Assembly (NCBI GenBank): GCA_039820405.1
Contig: JBCBQC010000009.1
Coordinates: 1-64,000, forward strand
Length of the DNA: 64,000 nucleotides
Direction of reading: 5' to 3'
From: CALLVY01 sp937899855
GTDB taxonomy: Bacteria > Bacteroidota > Bacteroidia > Chitinophagales > Saprospiraceae
In this document: positions 25,180 through 34,602 of the stretch, piece by piece
Layout of the letters: the number at the start of each line of letters is the position of its first letter
Numbering within the stretch: the first letter of the stretch is position 1
Position numbers and translations under genes: made by a program
Notes under the pieces: generated by a model
What the model saw: only the letters and a program-made list of their open reading frames with translations
Told to the model about the DNA's origin: nothing
The model's database searches: none

Positions 25180-27339
25180 ATGAATCGACCTATGGCCACT
25201 CCAAAACGACACCTGATTACCTCTGCCCTGCCCTACGCCAACGGTGCTCTCCACCTTGGTCACCTCGCGGGGGCTTACCTGCCCGCCGATATCTACGCCC
25301 GCTACCTCCGCCTCCTGGGGCGCGACGTCGCCTTCGTCTGCGGATCGGACGAACACGGCGCAGCCATCACCATCCGGGCCAAAAAGGAAGGCCGATCGCC
25401 CAAAGACATCATCGATACCTACCACGAGCTCAACAAGTCCTCCTTCCAACGCTTGGGCATTTCCTTCGACATTTACCACCGCACCTCAGCTCCCCTGCAC
25501 CACGAAACGGCTCAGGAATTTTTTCGCGTACTCCACGAACGGGGCGATCAATTTGAGGAGCGTCGCTCTGAGCAATACTACGATGAGGAATACGACCAAT
25601 TTCTCGCCGATCGCTACATCGTCGGTACCTGCCCCCGCTGCAGCTACGAGGAGGCCTACGGTGATCAGTGCGAAAACTGTGGCTCCGATTTGTCGCCCAC
25701 CGAATTGATCGACCCCCGGTCGACCCTCAGTGGTCATCAACCCGTCCTCCGCCCGACCACCCATTGGTTTTTCAAACTCGACGAACACGCCACCTGGCTA
25801 CGCGAGTGGATCGTATCGGGAACGGTCGATGGCCAGCCCCACCACCATCCCAAAGAATGGAAAAAACACGTTGTCGGACAATGTCTGTCCTGGCTCGACG
25901 GAGAGGACGGCCTGCAAGCGCGGTCCATCACCCGTGACTTAGACTGGGGCATTCCGGTACCCCTCGAACGGGCGGAGGGCAAGGTGCTCTACGTCTGGTT
26001 TGATGCGCCCATTGGTTACATCTCCGCCACCAAGCAATGGTTGATTGACCAGGGGCGCGATCCCGAAAGTTGGCGCGATTACTGGCAAAGCGAAGATGCG
26101 GACCTGGTTCATTTTATTGGCAAGGACAACATCGTTTTTCACTGTATCGTCTTTCCTGCCATGCTCAAGGCCCACGGCGGCTATCAGCTTCCCGTCAACG
26201 TTCCGGCCAATCAATTCCTCAATTTTGAGGGGCGTAAATTTTCGAAATCCAAAGGCTGGGGCATCGAACAACACCAGTACCTGGAGGACTTTGCCGACTT
26301 CCCCAACAAGGAAGACGCCCTGCGTTACGCCCTACTCCGCAACCTGCCCGAAAACCGCGACAGCGATTTCCGTTGGGACGATTTTGTGGAATACCACGAT
26401 AAGGAGTTGGCCGATAACCTGGGCAATTTCATCAACCGTGTCATCGTCCTGACCAATAAATACTTTGGCGGTGAAGTGCCCGCAGTGAACGATTGGGCGA
26501 CTTTGCCGACCTGGGGGGAGGCCCAGCAATTGACCCAGCGTTTGCAGCGTGAATTGGAACGGTTTTCTTTCAAAGCGGCGGCCAGTACGCTAATGGAGCT
26601 TTCCTCGCTCGGCAATACCTACTTGCAGGACGTTTCGCCCTGGAAGATTTACAAGACCGAACCGGAGAGCCCGGCGATTGCGGAGTGCATGTTCCTCTCC
26701 CTGCAGATTGTCGGTTTGCTGAGTGTACTGACGCATCCTTTTATTCCTTTTACTTCGGTCAAGATCCGTCGTTTGCTGGGTCTGCCCGAGGTACAGGCGG
26801 GCGATTGGCAGCGCCTGCTGGAGGCCTTTGCGGCGGGGTCGGCCCTGCTGGGGGCGGGAGGCCGCGTGGGGGAGCCCGAGTTGCTTTTTGCCAAGATTTA
26901 CGATCGGAAGGATCACCGTCGTTTGGATCTGATCAATGCGGAGAAGGAAAAACTGGCGCGGATTCTCGAAGAAGAGGCCGCGGCGGCGGGTCCCGACTAC
27001 GCGGCGCTCAAGGACGAGATCAACTACGAGGACTTTACCAAGCTCGACATCCGGACGGGGACGATCGTGGCGGCGGAGAAGGTCAAGAAGACGGACAAAC
27101 TGCTCCAATTGCGCGTCGACCTGGGTTTTGAACAGCGGACGGTGGTGTCGGGGATTGCACAGTACTACCAGCCCGAGGCCATCATCGGTCGGGAAGTTTT
27201 GGTATTGGCCAATTTGGCACCGCGTAAATTGCGGGGAATCGAATCGCAGGGTATGATTTTGATGGCGGAGGATGCCGAAGGCAAGCTGAGCTTTGTCAGC
27301 CCGCAGAAAGATTGGCCCAATGGCTTTGCGGTAAGTTAA
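25180..27339 (+). CDS. metG: Methionyl-tRNA synthetase with C-terminal tRNA-binding domain
   Basis: The 719-residue class I enzyme charges tRNA-Met. The HIGH-equivalent motif is in GALHLGHLAG near residue 20, the KMSKS-equivalent is FSKSKG near residue 355, and a zinc knuckle with two CxxC pairs (CPRCS, CENCGS) lies near residues 151-170. The C-terminal 110 residues (NYEDFTKLDIRTGTIV onward) form the OB-fold tRNA-binding domain also found as free Trbp111. ATG 25180 is the first start downstream of the promoter; ATG 25192 is an equally possible start nearer to the conserved TPKRHLITSALPYANG. Confidence 0.97.
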   Translation: MNRPMATPKRHLITSALPYANGALHLGHLAGAYLPADIYARYLRLLGRDVAFVCGSDEHGAAITIRAKKEGRSPKDIIDTYHELNKSSFQRLGISFDIYHRTSAPLHHETAQEFFRVLHERGDQFEERRSEQYYDEEYDQFLADRYIVGTCPRCSYEEAYGDQCENCGSDLSPTELIDPRSTLSGHQPVLRPTTHWFFKLDEHATWLREWIVSGTVDGQPHHHPKEWKKHVVGQCLSWLDGEDGLQARSITRDLDWGIPVPLERAEGKVLYVWFDAPIGYISATKQWLIDQGRDPESWRDYWQSEDADLVHFIGKDNIVFHCIVFPAMLKAHGGYQLPVNVPANQFLNFEGRKFSKSKGWGIEQHQYLEDFADFPNKEDALRYALLRNLPENRDSDFRWDDFVEYHDKELADNLGNFINRVIVLTNKYFGGEVPAVNDWATLPTWGEAQQLTQRLQRELERFSFKAAASTLMELSSLGNTYLQDVSPWKIYKTEPESPAIAECMFLSLQIVGLLSVLTHPFIPFTSVKIRRLLGLPEVQAGDWQRLLEAFAAGSALLGAGGRVGEPELLFAKIYDRKDHRRLDLINAEKEKLARILEEEAAAAGPDYAALKDEINYEDFTKLDIRTGTIVAAEKVKKTDKLLQLRVDLGFEQRTVVSGIAQYYQPEAIIGREVLVLANLAPRKLRGIESQGMILMAEDAEGKLSFVSPQKDWPNGFAVS

Positions 27340-27571
27340 AATACTGGTGCTGGGGCATCAAGTGCTGCTCCCGGTGCGTTAGTTATCATATCCACCCCTC
27401 CCGTTTTTCCACTCCGGGAGCTCCAAGCCCGATCTAGCTAAAGTGCAAAATGAGTTAACTTCTACGTACCCCAGGGAAGTACCATTTGTTTATCGGTCCA
27501 GCCAAGTTTCGGCGAGGTTTCCCTCGTTGTGAGTAGGGATGGTCCCGTAGATTAAAAAATAAAGCAGCACG

Positions 27572-30500
27572 ATGAAAAGTAAATTCACCTTTAGCATTCT
27601 CCTCTTATGGACTAGCCTACTGGGGGCACAAGATTTACTCGACAGCCCCCGGGCCAGTGAATGGGCCTATATTTTTCGTCTGACGGAGGGACAGGCCAAA
27701 CAATTCCATCGCCAAAAGGGCTACCCCGATTTGGAAGCCCCCTACTTCGATCGCTTGGTGGACAGTTTTCGAGCCGCCGAGGAGTATACGGGGCAGTTGG
27801 CACCGGGTCATTACCTCCAGGTCCGGACGCAGGGGGGCGGGCTTTACTTTTTGCTGACCCAAGTCTATCCCTATGAACTTGATCTGCTGCGCAACAACAC
27901 GGACCTGTGTGTTCAGGTACGCGACCGCACTACGGGACGGATCGTGGAAGATGCGCGTTTGGATATTCGGGGAAAATCTTTGCGCTACGATCCCCTCACC
28001 CAAACCTACCGCCACCGCAAGTCCAATCGGCGGGGCTACCTGCGGCTACGACGGAATGGGGATACGGCTTACTTCTCCATTGATCGATACCTCAACAATC
28101 CCCGCTGGCGACGAACGACCAAACAAGTACTGTACCGCACGCCGCTGCGTTACGTTTGGCGCCCCCTCCGCTACGTCGTCGCCCTACCCATCGCGGCGAT
28201 CCGCTCCGCCCAGAGGGGCTACTCCTGGGGAGAGGTGGAGCGGACCAAGCGTTTTTTCCGACGCCTGGCCTGCTGGGTCCATCAAGATAACTGCGACTAT
28301 TACGGGAAAAAGTATCGGGGCTACGTAATCAGCAACAAACCCAAATACCGCCCGGGCGATAGCCTGCACCTCAAGGCCTTCGTGGTGGATAAAAAGGGCC
28401 GGCCCTACCGCAAACCCCTCTGGTTAAAACTTCCCTGGGGGAAGCGGGATAGCGATCGGATCGCGCTGGAGCCCTACCGCCCCGGTGGCTACGTCTACGC
28501 CACAACTTGGAACGACTCCCTGGATTTGCGCCTGGATCAGAACTATAAATTTACCCTGGAGGATCACAAGGGCCGCTACGTCAATTTTATCTACCTGCGT
28601 TACGAAGATTATGAGCTGCGTAAGCTCCGCCTGGAGGTCCGCAGCGAAAGCCCCGACTCGACCCAGGATCGGGGCACGCCCTTCCAGCTCTGGGCTCAGG
28701 GGCGCGACGACAATGACCTGCCCCTCTACGACGCCAGCCTTGAGCTCAGCCTTCGCTCCCAGAGCGTGGAGCAGTACTGGGCCGACTCGGTATTTATTCC
28801 GGATACCCTCTATCATACCATCTTGCCCCTCCTCATCGACGGCGATACACCCATTTCCATTCCCGACTCTATTTTTCCCCCGGTCAACATGCGCTACTTG
28901 GCCGAGGTGACGCTCCGTACCTCCGATCAGGAGCAGCGGCGGGTGGAAAAACGGGTAGGGTACTTTCACCGGCGGGCCCACTTCGACTTTGAGCTCCGCG
29001 GGGATTCGGTACGGCTGGCGTATCGGGAAAATGGAGTGGAAAAACCAGTATCGGCCCAGCTGTCGGAGATTGATGCGCGGGGTAGGCGGCTGCGTCAGCG
29101 GACTTGTGAACTGCCCCGGTGGGAAAAGCTGGATGCGGACTGGGCACGTTTGGAATTGGAGTGTGAAGGGTTGGAAAAAGTCTACGACCTCAGCCAGGAA
29201 GCGGATTTGGTCAACTGCTACGCCCGGCGTAGTCGAGATTCGCTCCACGTTACCATCGACAATCCACGGAGCTTGGGACTGGTCTACTTCCTTTACCAAG
29301 GCAATCGGGAAATTGCCCGGGGGCACGGCGATTCGCTGGTGCTGCACCGCAGCTTTCGAACCGGACAGCGGGCCACCCTGTCGATCAGCTATCGCTGGGC
29401 GGGGGAGATGCGCAGTACTTCCTACCAGGCGGAGTGGCGAACCGGAGCGCTGCAAGTCGCATTGATCCAACCCACTACGGTTTATCCGGGTCAGGAAGGG
29501 GACATTGAGGTGCGGGTGACCAATGCCGAGGGGGATCCCGTCGCGGATGTCGACTTGAGTGTGTTTGGCCTAACGAAAAAATTCAACTACTCGGCCCCCA
29601 AGGTTCCCCAATTGGGCAAACGCAGCCCACCCAAAATGTACCTCAACAACTTTAAAGAATTGGAGCTTACCGGTTCGGAGCACCGCCAAGCCTTGTCCTA
29701 CGCGGATTGGCGCGCCCGCGCCCGGCTGGATGAGATGCCTTATTACAATTTCCTCTACCCCGGCGATTCGCTGTATACCTACCATTACGCCACTCCCGAC
29801 AGCTCGACCCAATTCGCGCCCTTCGTGTTGCGTCGGGGGCAGGTACGCACCCTCTACCTCATCTACGTCGATCAGCGCCCCGTTTACTTCGCCTGGTCCG
29901 ACAACCTACAGCCCTACTCCTTTCCCATCAGCCCCGGCCGCCACCAAATCGAGCTGCGGACCTTTGATCGTTCCATCCTCCTCCCCAAGGTCGACTTCCC
30001 CGCGGGGCAAAAAACCATCCTGGCCCTGGATCAGGACCAGTACCGTGGCGCCGACATCCAAAAGAGCAAGCGTCCCTACCAGCTCTCCGATGATGAGCAA
30101 CAGCGGGTGCGCCCTTACCTTTTTTCCTTCACCCACGATTTTAGAAACCGCTTTGCCTACCTCCAACAGGGGGATCGGTTCTACAGTCTGGAGCGGGATC
30201 CCAAACGGCGAATGCCTCCCGGTTTGCTGGGCCCCCTGGAGGAGCGCTCCCTGACGATCCGGGTACCGGGCCTGGATACCCTGCGGCTGAGTCGGGAGGC
30301 GGGATACCGCTATTACCTGGAGCGGGATTTTGTACAGGCCACTGAGGATCGTCGTTTTCAATCCAGTTTTCAAAGCCTCACCCCGCAGACCAGTTTTACG
30401 GATCTGTCCTTTAACCGAGCGACCATCGAAGGTCGCTGGCGGCGCTACCGGGAAGACCTACGCCGCCGGCTCGCCTTGTCGCCGCGCTACGCCAATGCTG

Positions 30501-33409
30501 GTGCCACCGGTGACCTGATTGTGGAACGGCCCCCGGGGGATTCCCTCCCCCTCAACGTCATCCTCTTCGCCGAAAGCAGCCAGCGGATCGAGTACGTCTA
30601 CCCCGGGCAGCAAAACGAATACGGTCAACTCGCTCCGGGAATTTACCAACTGATTTTTTTGTATCCCAACGCGGGCTACCGCCGGGTTGATGGGCTACGG
30701 GTACGGGCGGGTGGCAACAATTACTACCAGCTTCGCGATTGGGAAGCCATCCGGTGCGATTCCTTTGGCCAGGGCATCGAGGCCCTGATTGAAGCCCAGT
30801 TGTTGCGCTCCCGGGAGGGCACTCAAGGGGAGGAATACCTGATACAACTGGGGCGGATTTACCACGAGGCCTTTAGCCGCTACGAGGGGCCGGGCCCTCT
30901 CCTTCGGGGGCGCGTTCGGAGCGGGGAAGGCGACCCCCTGTACGGGGCCATCATTCGGGTGGCGGACCGTGCATTGGGAACCGTCACCAATCTGGAAGGC
31001 TACTATGCCATGCGGGTTCCTCCGGGTACTAGCCACCTGGTGGTATCCTACCTGGGTTACGAAGACCAACGGGTTGCCTTGGAAGAGGCGGGGCTTGCTG
31101 AGATCACCCTGCGGCCCGCAGTGGGTTTGTCGCAAATTACGGTTCGGGATCGCTCGACCAGTGGTGGGGTGGTGACGGGGGCTCAAATCAGGGCCTTACC
31201 CACTCGGAACATCAGTGCCCTGGCCGCGCAGGTAGCGGGTATTCAAATGGTGGATGGAGGGGATGACATTGTGGTTCGGGGCAGCCGGGCGGGGGAAACG
31301 TACTACTACATCGATGGGATTCGAATAAGTGGTTCGGCCGACCTTCCGCAGAGTGAGAATGTATTGGTATCGGTGTTGGAAGGGGAGGCGGCCCAGGCCC
31401 TGAGTGGGGAGGCGCACGTCCAGCGGGTAGTGCTCTTGCAGACGGTAGTCCCAACGGAGGTGGACCCAGATTTTATGGCAGCGGCGGGCAGTTCGCGTTC
31501 CCTGCGGCAACACTTTTCGGACGATGCCTTCTGGCAGCCCCAATTGCGAACCGATGCCGAGGGTCGGGCCCGTTTTACCGTCACCTTCCCCGACGACGTC
31601 ACGACCTGGGAAACCCACGTCCTGGCGATGAATGGCCGGCAACAAAGTGGGCAGAGCCGGGGGCAAATTCGCTCCTTCAAGCCGCTGCTTGCCCAGTTGG
31701 CCACGCCCCGATTTTTGGTGCGTGGGGATACGGCGCAGGTAGTGGGAAAGGTGACCAACTACCGCCGCGATTCGATGCGCATCCAGACCCAGTTTAGTCG
31801 GGCTGGGACGGTACTGGCGGAAAAGGAAAGTTGGTGTACCGACGTGCAGCTCGATACCCTACGCGTAGCCACTACCGCTGCGGATACGCTGTTGCTGCAG
31901 TATCGTTTGGAAAATGCGAAGGGGTATTTTGACGGGGAGCAACGGGCCCTGCCTCAGTTGCCCCGGGGAATGGAACGGAGCGAGGGCGATTTTTACCGGC
32001 TCGATCGGGATACTACGATCCAGTTGCAGCTGCCTCAGGACACAGTTGGTCGTTACCGACTCCGTGCCCTGGCCGGAGGGCTCGATATTTTGGAAGGAGA
32101 AATTAAGCGCATCAAACGTTATCCCTACCACTGTAACGAACAGCTGGCCTCCCGCATTCTGGCCTATCTGGCGCAGTGGAAAATCAACCGGGCCCGGGGC
32201 ATTGACCAGCGCGACCGGGCGGTGATCCAGAAGCTGATACGCCGCTTGGAGCGCAACCGCCTACCCGGGGGGCTGTGGGGCTGGTGGGGTAGGGGCCAGG
32301 CCAACGACTGGATCAGTCTGCACGTGTTGGAGGCCCTGGCGGCCGCCAAAGCGGCGGGCTGGAAGGTCAAGGCACTGGACGGAGAGACCCTGCTCCAACA
32401 GCGGCTGACCCTGGATCGGACCACCGACTACCGCAAGCAATTGCGGCGGCTACAGATCTTACGGCAACTGGGCGTGACGGTGGATTTTTCCTATTATCTG
32501 GAGCAATTGAAACTCCCGGAAGAAGCGCCTCTTTACCACCGTTTGCAGCAAATGGAGCTGGCGGCGGACTGTGGCCTACCCTGGTCGCGGGACAGTCTGG
32601 ATGCCTACCGTCGAGAGACCCTATCCGGGAGCGTTTACTTTGACGATGACGGGCGGGACCGCTCCCTGTTTTACGATCCCATTGCCACAACGCTCCTGGC
32701 CTACCAGCTCCTACGTCGCGACAGTACCTCCGTCGGGACTGACCTCCGCCCCATTCAGAATTATTTCTTCGAAAACCGCCCCACCGGCTACTGGCGCAAT
32801 ACCTACGAGGCGGCCCGGATTATCGCAACCCTCCTCGATGACTTGCTGGCCGAGGACCCACTAGATCCACCCGAACTCCGGATCAGCGGTGATGCGACCT
32901 TTGGTAGTCGTGAATTTCCGGTGGACCTCTCCCTGAGCGCTGGGGGGCAATATACCCTCCACAAAACGGGGCGGGCGCCGCTTTATCTTGGGGTCTACCA
33001 AAGCTACTGGGACCAGGAAGCGCAGGCCCAGTCGGGTGACTTTGCGATCCGGAGTTGGCTGGCGCAGCGCGACTCCAACGTCGTACTTCGGGCCGGACAG
33101 CCCACCGAGTTGGTGGTGGAGGTGGAGGTGCTTAAAAAGGCAGACTACGTACAAGTCGAGATTCCCATCCCGGCGGCCTGCACCTACGCCAGCAAAAGTC
33201 AAGGGAGTGGGGTAGAGGTCCACCGCGAACATTATCGGGACCGCACCGCCATCTTTTGCCGCAGCCTCTCGCCCGGTACTTACCGCTTCGTGGTGGAGCT
33301 GCTGCCGCGCTACTCGGGGCAGTACACTTGTAATCCCGCTACGGTGGAGTTGATGTATTTTCCTACCTTTAGTGCCAACACTTCCATCAAAAAGATCAAA
33401 GTCGACTAA
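27572..33409 (+). CDS. Alpha-2-macroglobulin-like protein with inserted carboxypeptidase-regulatory and TonB-plug-like module
   Basis: The 1945-residue protein has a signal peptide (residues 1-19, ending LLGAQ). An MG2-type macroglobulin domain begins at NKPKYRPGDSLHLKAFVVD near residue 252. A typical A2M domain (DDAFWQPQLRTDAEGRARF and TWETHVLAMNG) lies near 1317-1360. A bait/thioester-domain helical region carries CNEQLASR at about 1521-1528, where the usual thioester motif is CGEQ. Between the MG domains and the A2M domain (about 1108-1295) sits a carboxypeptidase-regulatory-like beta sandwich. It is followed by a segment like a SusC/TonB receptor plug (IRALPTRNISALAAQVAGIQ, then YYIDGIRI). 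A protease-trapping or envelope-protection role is inferred from the family. The YciI lipoprotein gene follows 15 bases later. Confidence 0.88.
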   Translation: MKSKFTFSILLLWTSLLGAQDLLDSPRASEWAYIFRLTEGQAKQFHRQKGYPDLEAPYFDRLVDSFRAAEEYTGQLAPGHYLQVRTQGGGLYFLLTQVYPYELDLLRNNTDLCVQVRDRTTGRIVEDARLDIRGKSLRYDPLTQTYRHRKSNRRGYLRLRRNGDTAYFSIDRYLNNPRWRRTTKQVLYRTPLRYVWRPLRYVVALPIAAIRSAQRGYSWGEVERTKRFFRRLACWVHQDNCDYYGKKYRGYVISNKPKYRPGDSLHLKAFVVDKKGRPYRKPLWLKLPWGKRDSDRIALEPYRPGGYVYATTWNDSLDLRLDQNYKFTLEDHKGRYVNFIYLRYEDYELRKLRLEVRSESPDSTQDRGTPFQLWAQGRDDNDLPLYDASLELSLRSQSVEQYWADSVFIPDTLYHTILPLLIDGDTPISIPDSIFPPVNMRYLAEVTLRTSDQEQRRVEKRVGYFHRRAHFDFELRGDSVRLAYRENGVEKPVSAQLSEIDARGRRLRQRTCELPRWEKLDADWARLELECEGLEKVYDLSQEADLVNCYARRSRDSLHVTIDNPRSLGLVYFLYQGNREIARGHGDSLVLHRSFRTGQRATLSISYRWAGEMRSTSYQAEWRTGALQVALIQPTTVYPGQEGDIEVRVTNAEGDPVADVDLSVFGLTKKFNYSAPKVPQLGKRSPPKMYLNNFKELELTGSEHRQALSYADWRARARLDEMPYYNFLYPGDSLYTYHYATPDSSTQFAPFVLRRGQVRTLYLIYVDQRPVYFAWSDNLQPYSFPISPGRHQIELRTFDRSILLPKVDFPAGQKTILALDQDQYRGADIQKSKRPYQLSDDEQQRVRPYLFSFTHDFRNRFAYLQQGDRFYSLERDPKRRMPPGLLGPLEERSLTIRVPGLDTLRLSREAGYRYYLERDFVQATEDRRFQSSFQSLTPQTSFTDLSFNRATIEGRWRRYREDLRRRLALSPRYANAGATGDLIVERPPGDSLPLNVILFAESSQRIEYVYPGQQNEYGQLAPGIYQLIFLYPNAGYRRVDGLRVRAGGNNYYQLRDWEAIRCDSFGQGIEALIEAQLLRSREGTQGEEYLIQLGRIYHEAFSRYEGPGPLLRGRVRSGEGDPLYGAIIRVADRALGTVTNLEGYYAMRVPPGTSHLVVSYLGYEDQRVALEEAGLAEITLRPAVGLSQITVRDRSTSGGVVTGAQIRALPTRNISALAAQVAGIQMVDGGDDIVVRGSRAGETYYYIDGIRISGSADLPQSENVLVSVLEGEAAQALSGEAHVQRVVLLQTVVPTEVDPDFMAAAGSSRSLRQHFSDDAFWQPQLRTDAEGRARFTVTFPDDVTTWETHVLAMNGRQQSGQSRGQIRSFKPLLAQLATPRFLVRGDTAQVVGKVTNYRRDSMRIQTQFSRAGTVLAEKESWCTDVQLDTLRVATTAADTLLLQYRLENAKGYFDGEQRALPQLPRGMERSEGDFYRLDRDTTIQLQLPQDTVGRYRLRALAGGLDILEGEIKRIKRYPYHCNEQLASRILAYLAQWKINRARGIDQRDRAVIQKLIRRLERNRLPGGLWGWWGRGQANDWISLHVLEALAAAKAAGWKVKALDGETLLQQRLTLDRTTDYRKQLRRLQILRQLGVTVDFSYYLEQLKLPEEAPLYHRLQQMELAADCGLPWSRDSLDAYRRETLSGSVYFDDDGRDRSLFYDPIATTLLAYQLLRRDSTSVGTDLRPIQNYFFENRPTGYWRNTYEAARIIATLLDDLLAEDPLDPPELRISGDATFGSREFPVDLSLSAGGQYTLHKTGRAPLYLGVYQSYWDQEAQAQSGDFAIRSWLAQRDSNVVLRAGQPTELVVEVEVLKKADYVQVEIPIPAACTYASKSQGSGVEVHREHYRDRTAIFCRSLSPGTYRFVVELLPRYSGQYTCNPATVELMYFPTFSANTSIKKIKVD

Positions 33410-33424
33410 CGAAACTCCCTGCCC

Positions 33425-33961
33425 ATGAAACCCTGGCCCTTCCTGATGCTACTGGCTGGTCTGTTGGCCTGTCAGGCGCCCAGTCCCGAAAAGGCAAGCC
33501 CCGTTGCGGAACCCACTACTGCTGCTACCGAGCCTGCTGCCGAGCCTGCTACCGAGCCTGCTGCCGATAACGGCCCGAGCTACGATGCCGCCCTGGCTGC
33601 CGAGTACGGCGCCGATGATTACGGCATGCGACAGTACGTAATGGCCCTGCTCCGGAAAGGGCCCAATCGCAGCTCCGATTCGCTGGTGGCGGCGGAGCTC
33701 CAGGCGGCTCACCTGGCCAATATCAATCGGCTGGCGGAGGAAGGTACGTTGTTGGTGGCCGGCCCTTTTTTGGACGACGGAGCGCTGCGTGGCATCTACA
33801 TTTTTGACGTGCGGACCGTCGCGGAGGCCGAGGCCCTGACCCGCACCGATCCCGCTATTCAGGCCGGTAGCTTGGTGATGGAGTTGCATCCTTGGTACGG
33901 CTCGGCGGCGATGAAGGCGATCGGGCCGCTGCACGAAAAATTGGCCAAGGTGAAGAGGTAA
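33425..33961 (+). CDS. Lipoprotein with YciI-like domain
   Basis: The 178-residue product has a lipoprotein signal (LLAGLLACQ, Cys16), a low-complexity linker made of near-repeats of EPAT/EPAA (about residues 30-47), and a YciI-related ferredoxin-like domain (AAHLANINRLAEEGTLLVAGPF and GIYIFDVRTVAEAEALTRTDP) with the family His near residue 97. YciI domains are small alpha/beta folds of unclear, possibly catalytic, role and are usually cytoplasmic, so the exported form is unusual. It lies 15 bases after the macroglobulin gene and is likely co-transcribed. Confidence 0.82.
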   Translation: MKPWPFLMLLAGLLACQAPSPEKASPVAEPTTAATEPAAEPATEPAADNGPSYDAALAAEYGADDYGMRQYVMALLRKGPNRSSDSLVAAELQAAHLANINRLAEEGTLLVAGPFLDDGALRGIYIFDVRTVAEAEALTRTDPAIQAGSLVMELHPWYGSAAMKAIGPLHEKLAKVKR

Positions 33962-33971
33962 GGGGCGGGAC

Positions 33972-34003
33972 AAAAAAAGAGCCATCGCGACCACGGCGAT
34001 GGC
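33972..34003 (-). terminator. Intrinsic terminator of the Cys-rich secreted protein gene
   Basis: GCCATCGC (33981-33988) pairs with GCGATGGC (33996-34003) around a 7-base loop. On the minus strand the stem is followed by TCTTTTTTT. It lies 67 bases beyond the stop of the leftward gene at 34070. Confidence 0.85.
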
Positions 34004-34069
34004 ATCCTACTTATTCGATTGGAGTAAAGATGTTATCAAGTGTTCAACTTGGAAGAGTGGGGAGTGGAC

Positions 34070-34423
34070 CTACATCCCCGCTTCGGCGACTACCTTGGCT
34101 TCGGTGCTGGAAGGAGTCTCCGCTGCCGCTTTGGAAGCACTAGCCGTCTTCGAGGCCTTATCGCCTTTGCAACAAGCCGGGGGGCAGTTGGCCGGAATAC
34201 AATCCTTGGGATCGCAGTTCTTGGGGGCGCATTTGACGGGCCCGGCGGTCGGAGTGCTTACCAGTACGGTGGCGACTGCCGTTTGGTCGGACTGGAGGAC
34301 CTTGGCCGTCTTGGTACATTTCTTACTGCAGGTTTTGCTGCGGGCACTGGCTTGGGCCTGCGCCGCATTGACACTCAAAAAGAGGCAAAAGCAAAGCAGC
34401 AGCAGGTTACGGAATAATTTCAT
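34070..34423 (-). CDS. Small cysteine-rich secreted protein of unknown function
   Basis: The 117-residue product has a clear signal peptide (KLFRNLLLLCFCLFLSVNAA, cleaved after AQAQ). The mature part has a CSKKC pair and then a dense cluster (KCAPKNCDPKDCIPANCPPACC), giving nine cysteines in about 95 residues. It ends in a low-complexity Ala/Lys/Thr tail. I do not recognise the family. The Cys spacing would suit metal binding or a disulfide-locked peptide; that is inference. It is transcribed divergently from a histidine kinase/response regulator pair whose sensor domain is also cysteine-containing. Four phased repeats and an exact -7 box lie upstream, and a good terminator lies downstream. 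ATG 34423 was chosen because the signal peptide starts there. Confidence 0.8.
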   Translation of the reverse strand: MKLFRNLLLLCFCLFLSVNAAQAQASARSKTCSKKCTKTAKVLQSDQTAVATVLVSTPTAGPVKCAPKNCDPKDCIPANCPPACCKGDKASKTASASKAAAETPSSTEAKVVAEAGM

Positions 34424-34478
34424 ATGGTCGGATTTTACTTGCACTCAGAACCGCTGAGCTACCGGATAAGTATCGGTA

Positions 34479-34486
34479 CAAAGGTA
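34479..34486 (-). promoter_or_regulatory. -7 box of the Cys-rich protein gene
   Basis: On the minus strand the bases read TACCTTTG, an exact match to TAnnTTTG. Transcription would start near 34473, giving a leader of about 50 bases. The phased repeats at 34508-34551 lie immediately upstream, where an activator would bind in place of or next to the -33 element. Confidence 0.65.
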
Positions 34487-34507
34487 TTGGACTTGGCTAC
34501 GGGGAGC

Positions 34508-34551
34508 TGTTTTACAGCTGTTACGCACTTGTTAAAGACCTGTTAAACCCC
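34508..34551. promoter_or_regulatory. Four phased 11-bp direct repeats (OmpR/PhoB-type binding array)
   Basis: Consecutive 11-base units start at 34508, 34519, 34530 and 34541: TGTTTTACAGC, TGTTACGCACT, TGTTAAAGACC, TGTTAAACCCC. All share TGTT, and three share TGTTA. An 11-bp period puts every TGTT on the same helix face, the arrangement bound head-to-tail by OmpR-family regulators. An OmpR-family regulator is encoded by the second gene of the operon whose first gene starts 52 bases to the right. Control of the divergent Cys-rich gene and autoregulation are inferred. Confidence 0.65.
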
Positions 34552-34602
34552 GGTAGGTACGCTAAGAATTCCCTTTTTTTGTATGAGAATTTTACCGTGA
34601 TT

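Noticed and set aside
27398..27420. A CTCCCG/CGGGAG stem after metG as a terminator
   Set aside because: The loop is long and no T-run follows on the plus strand.
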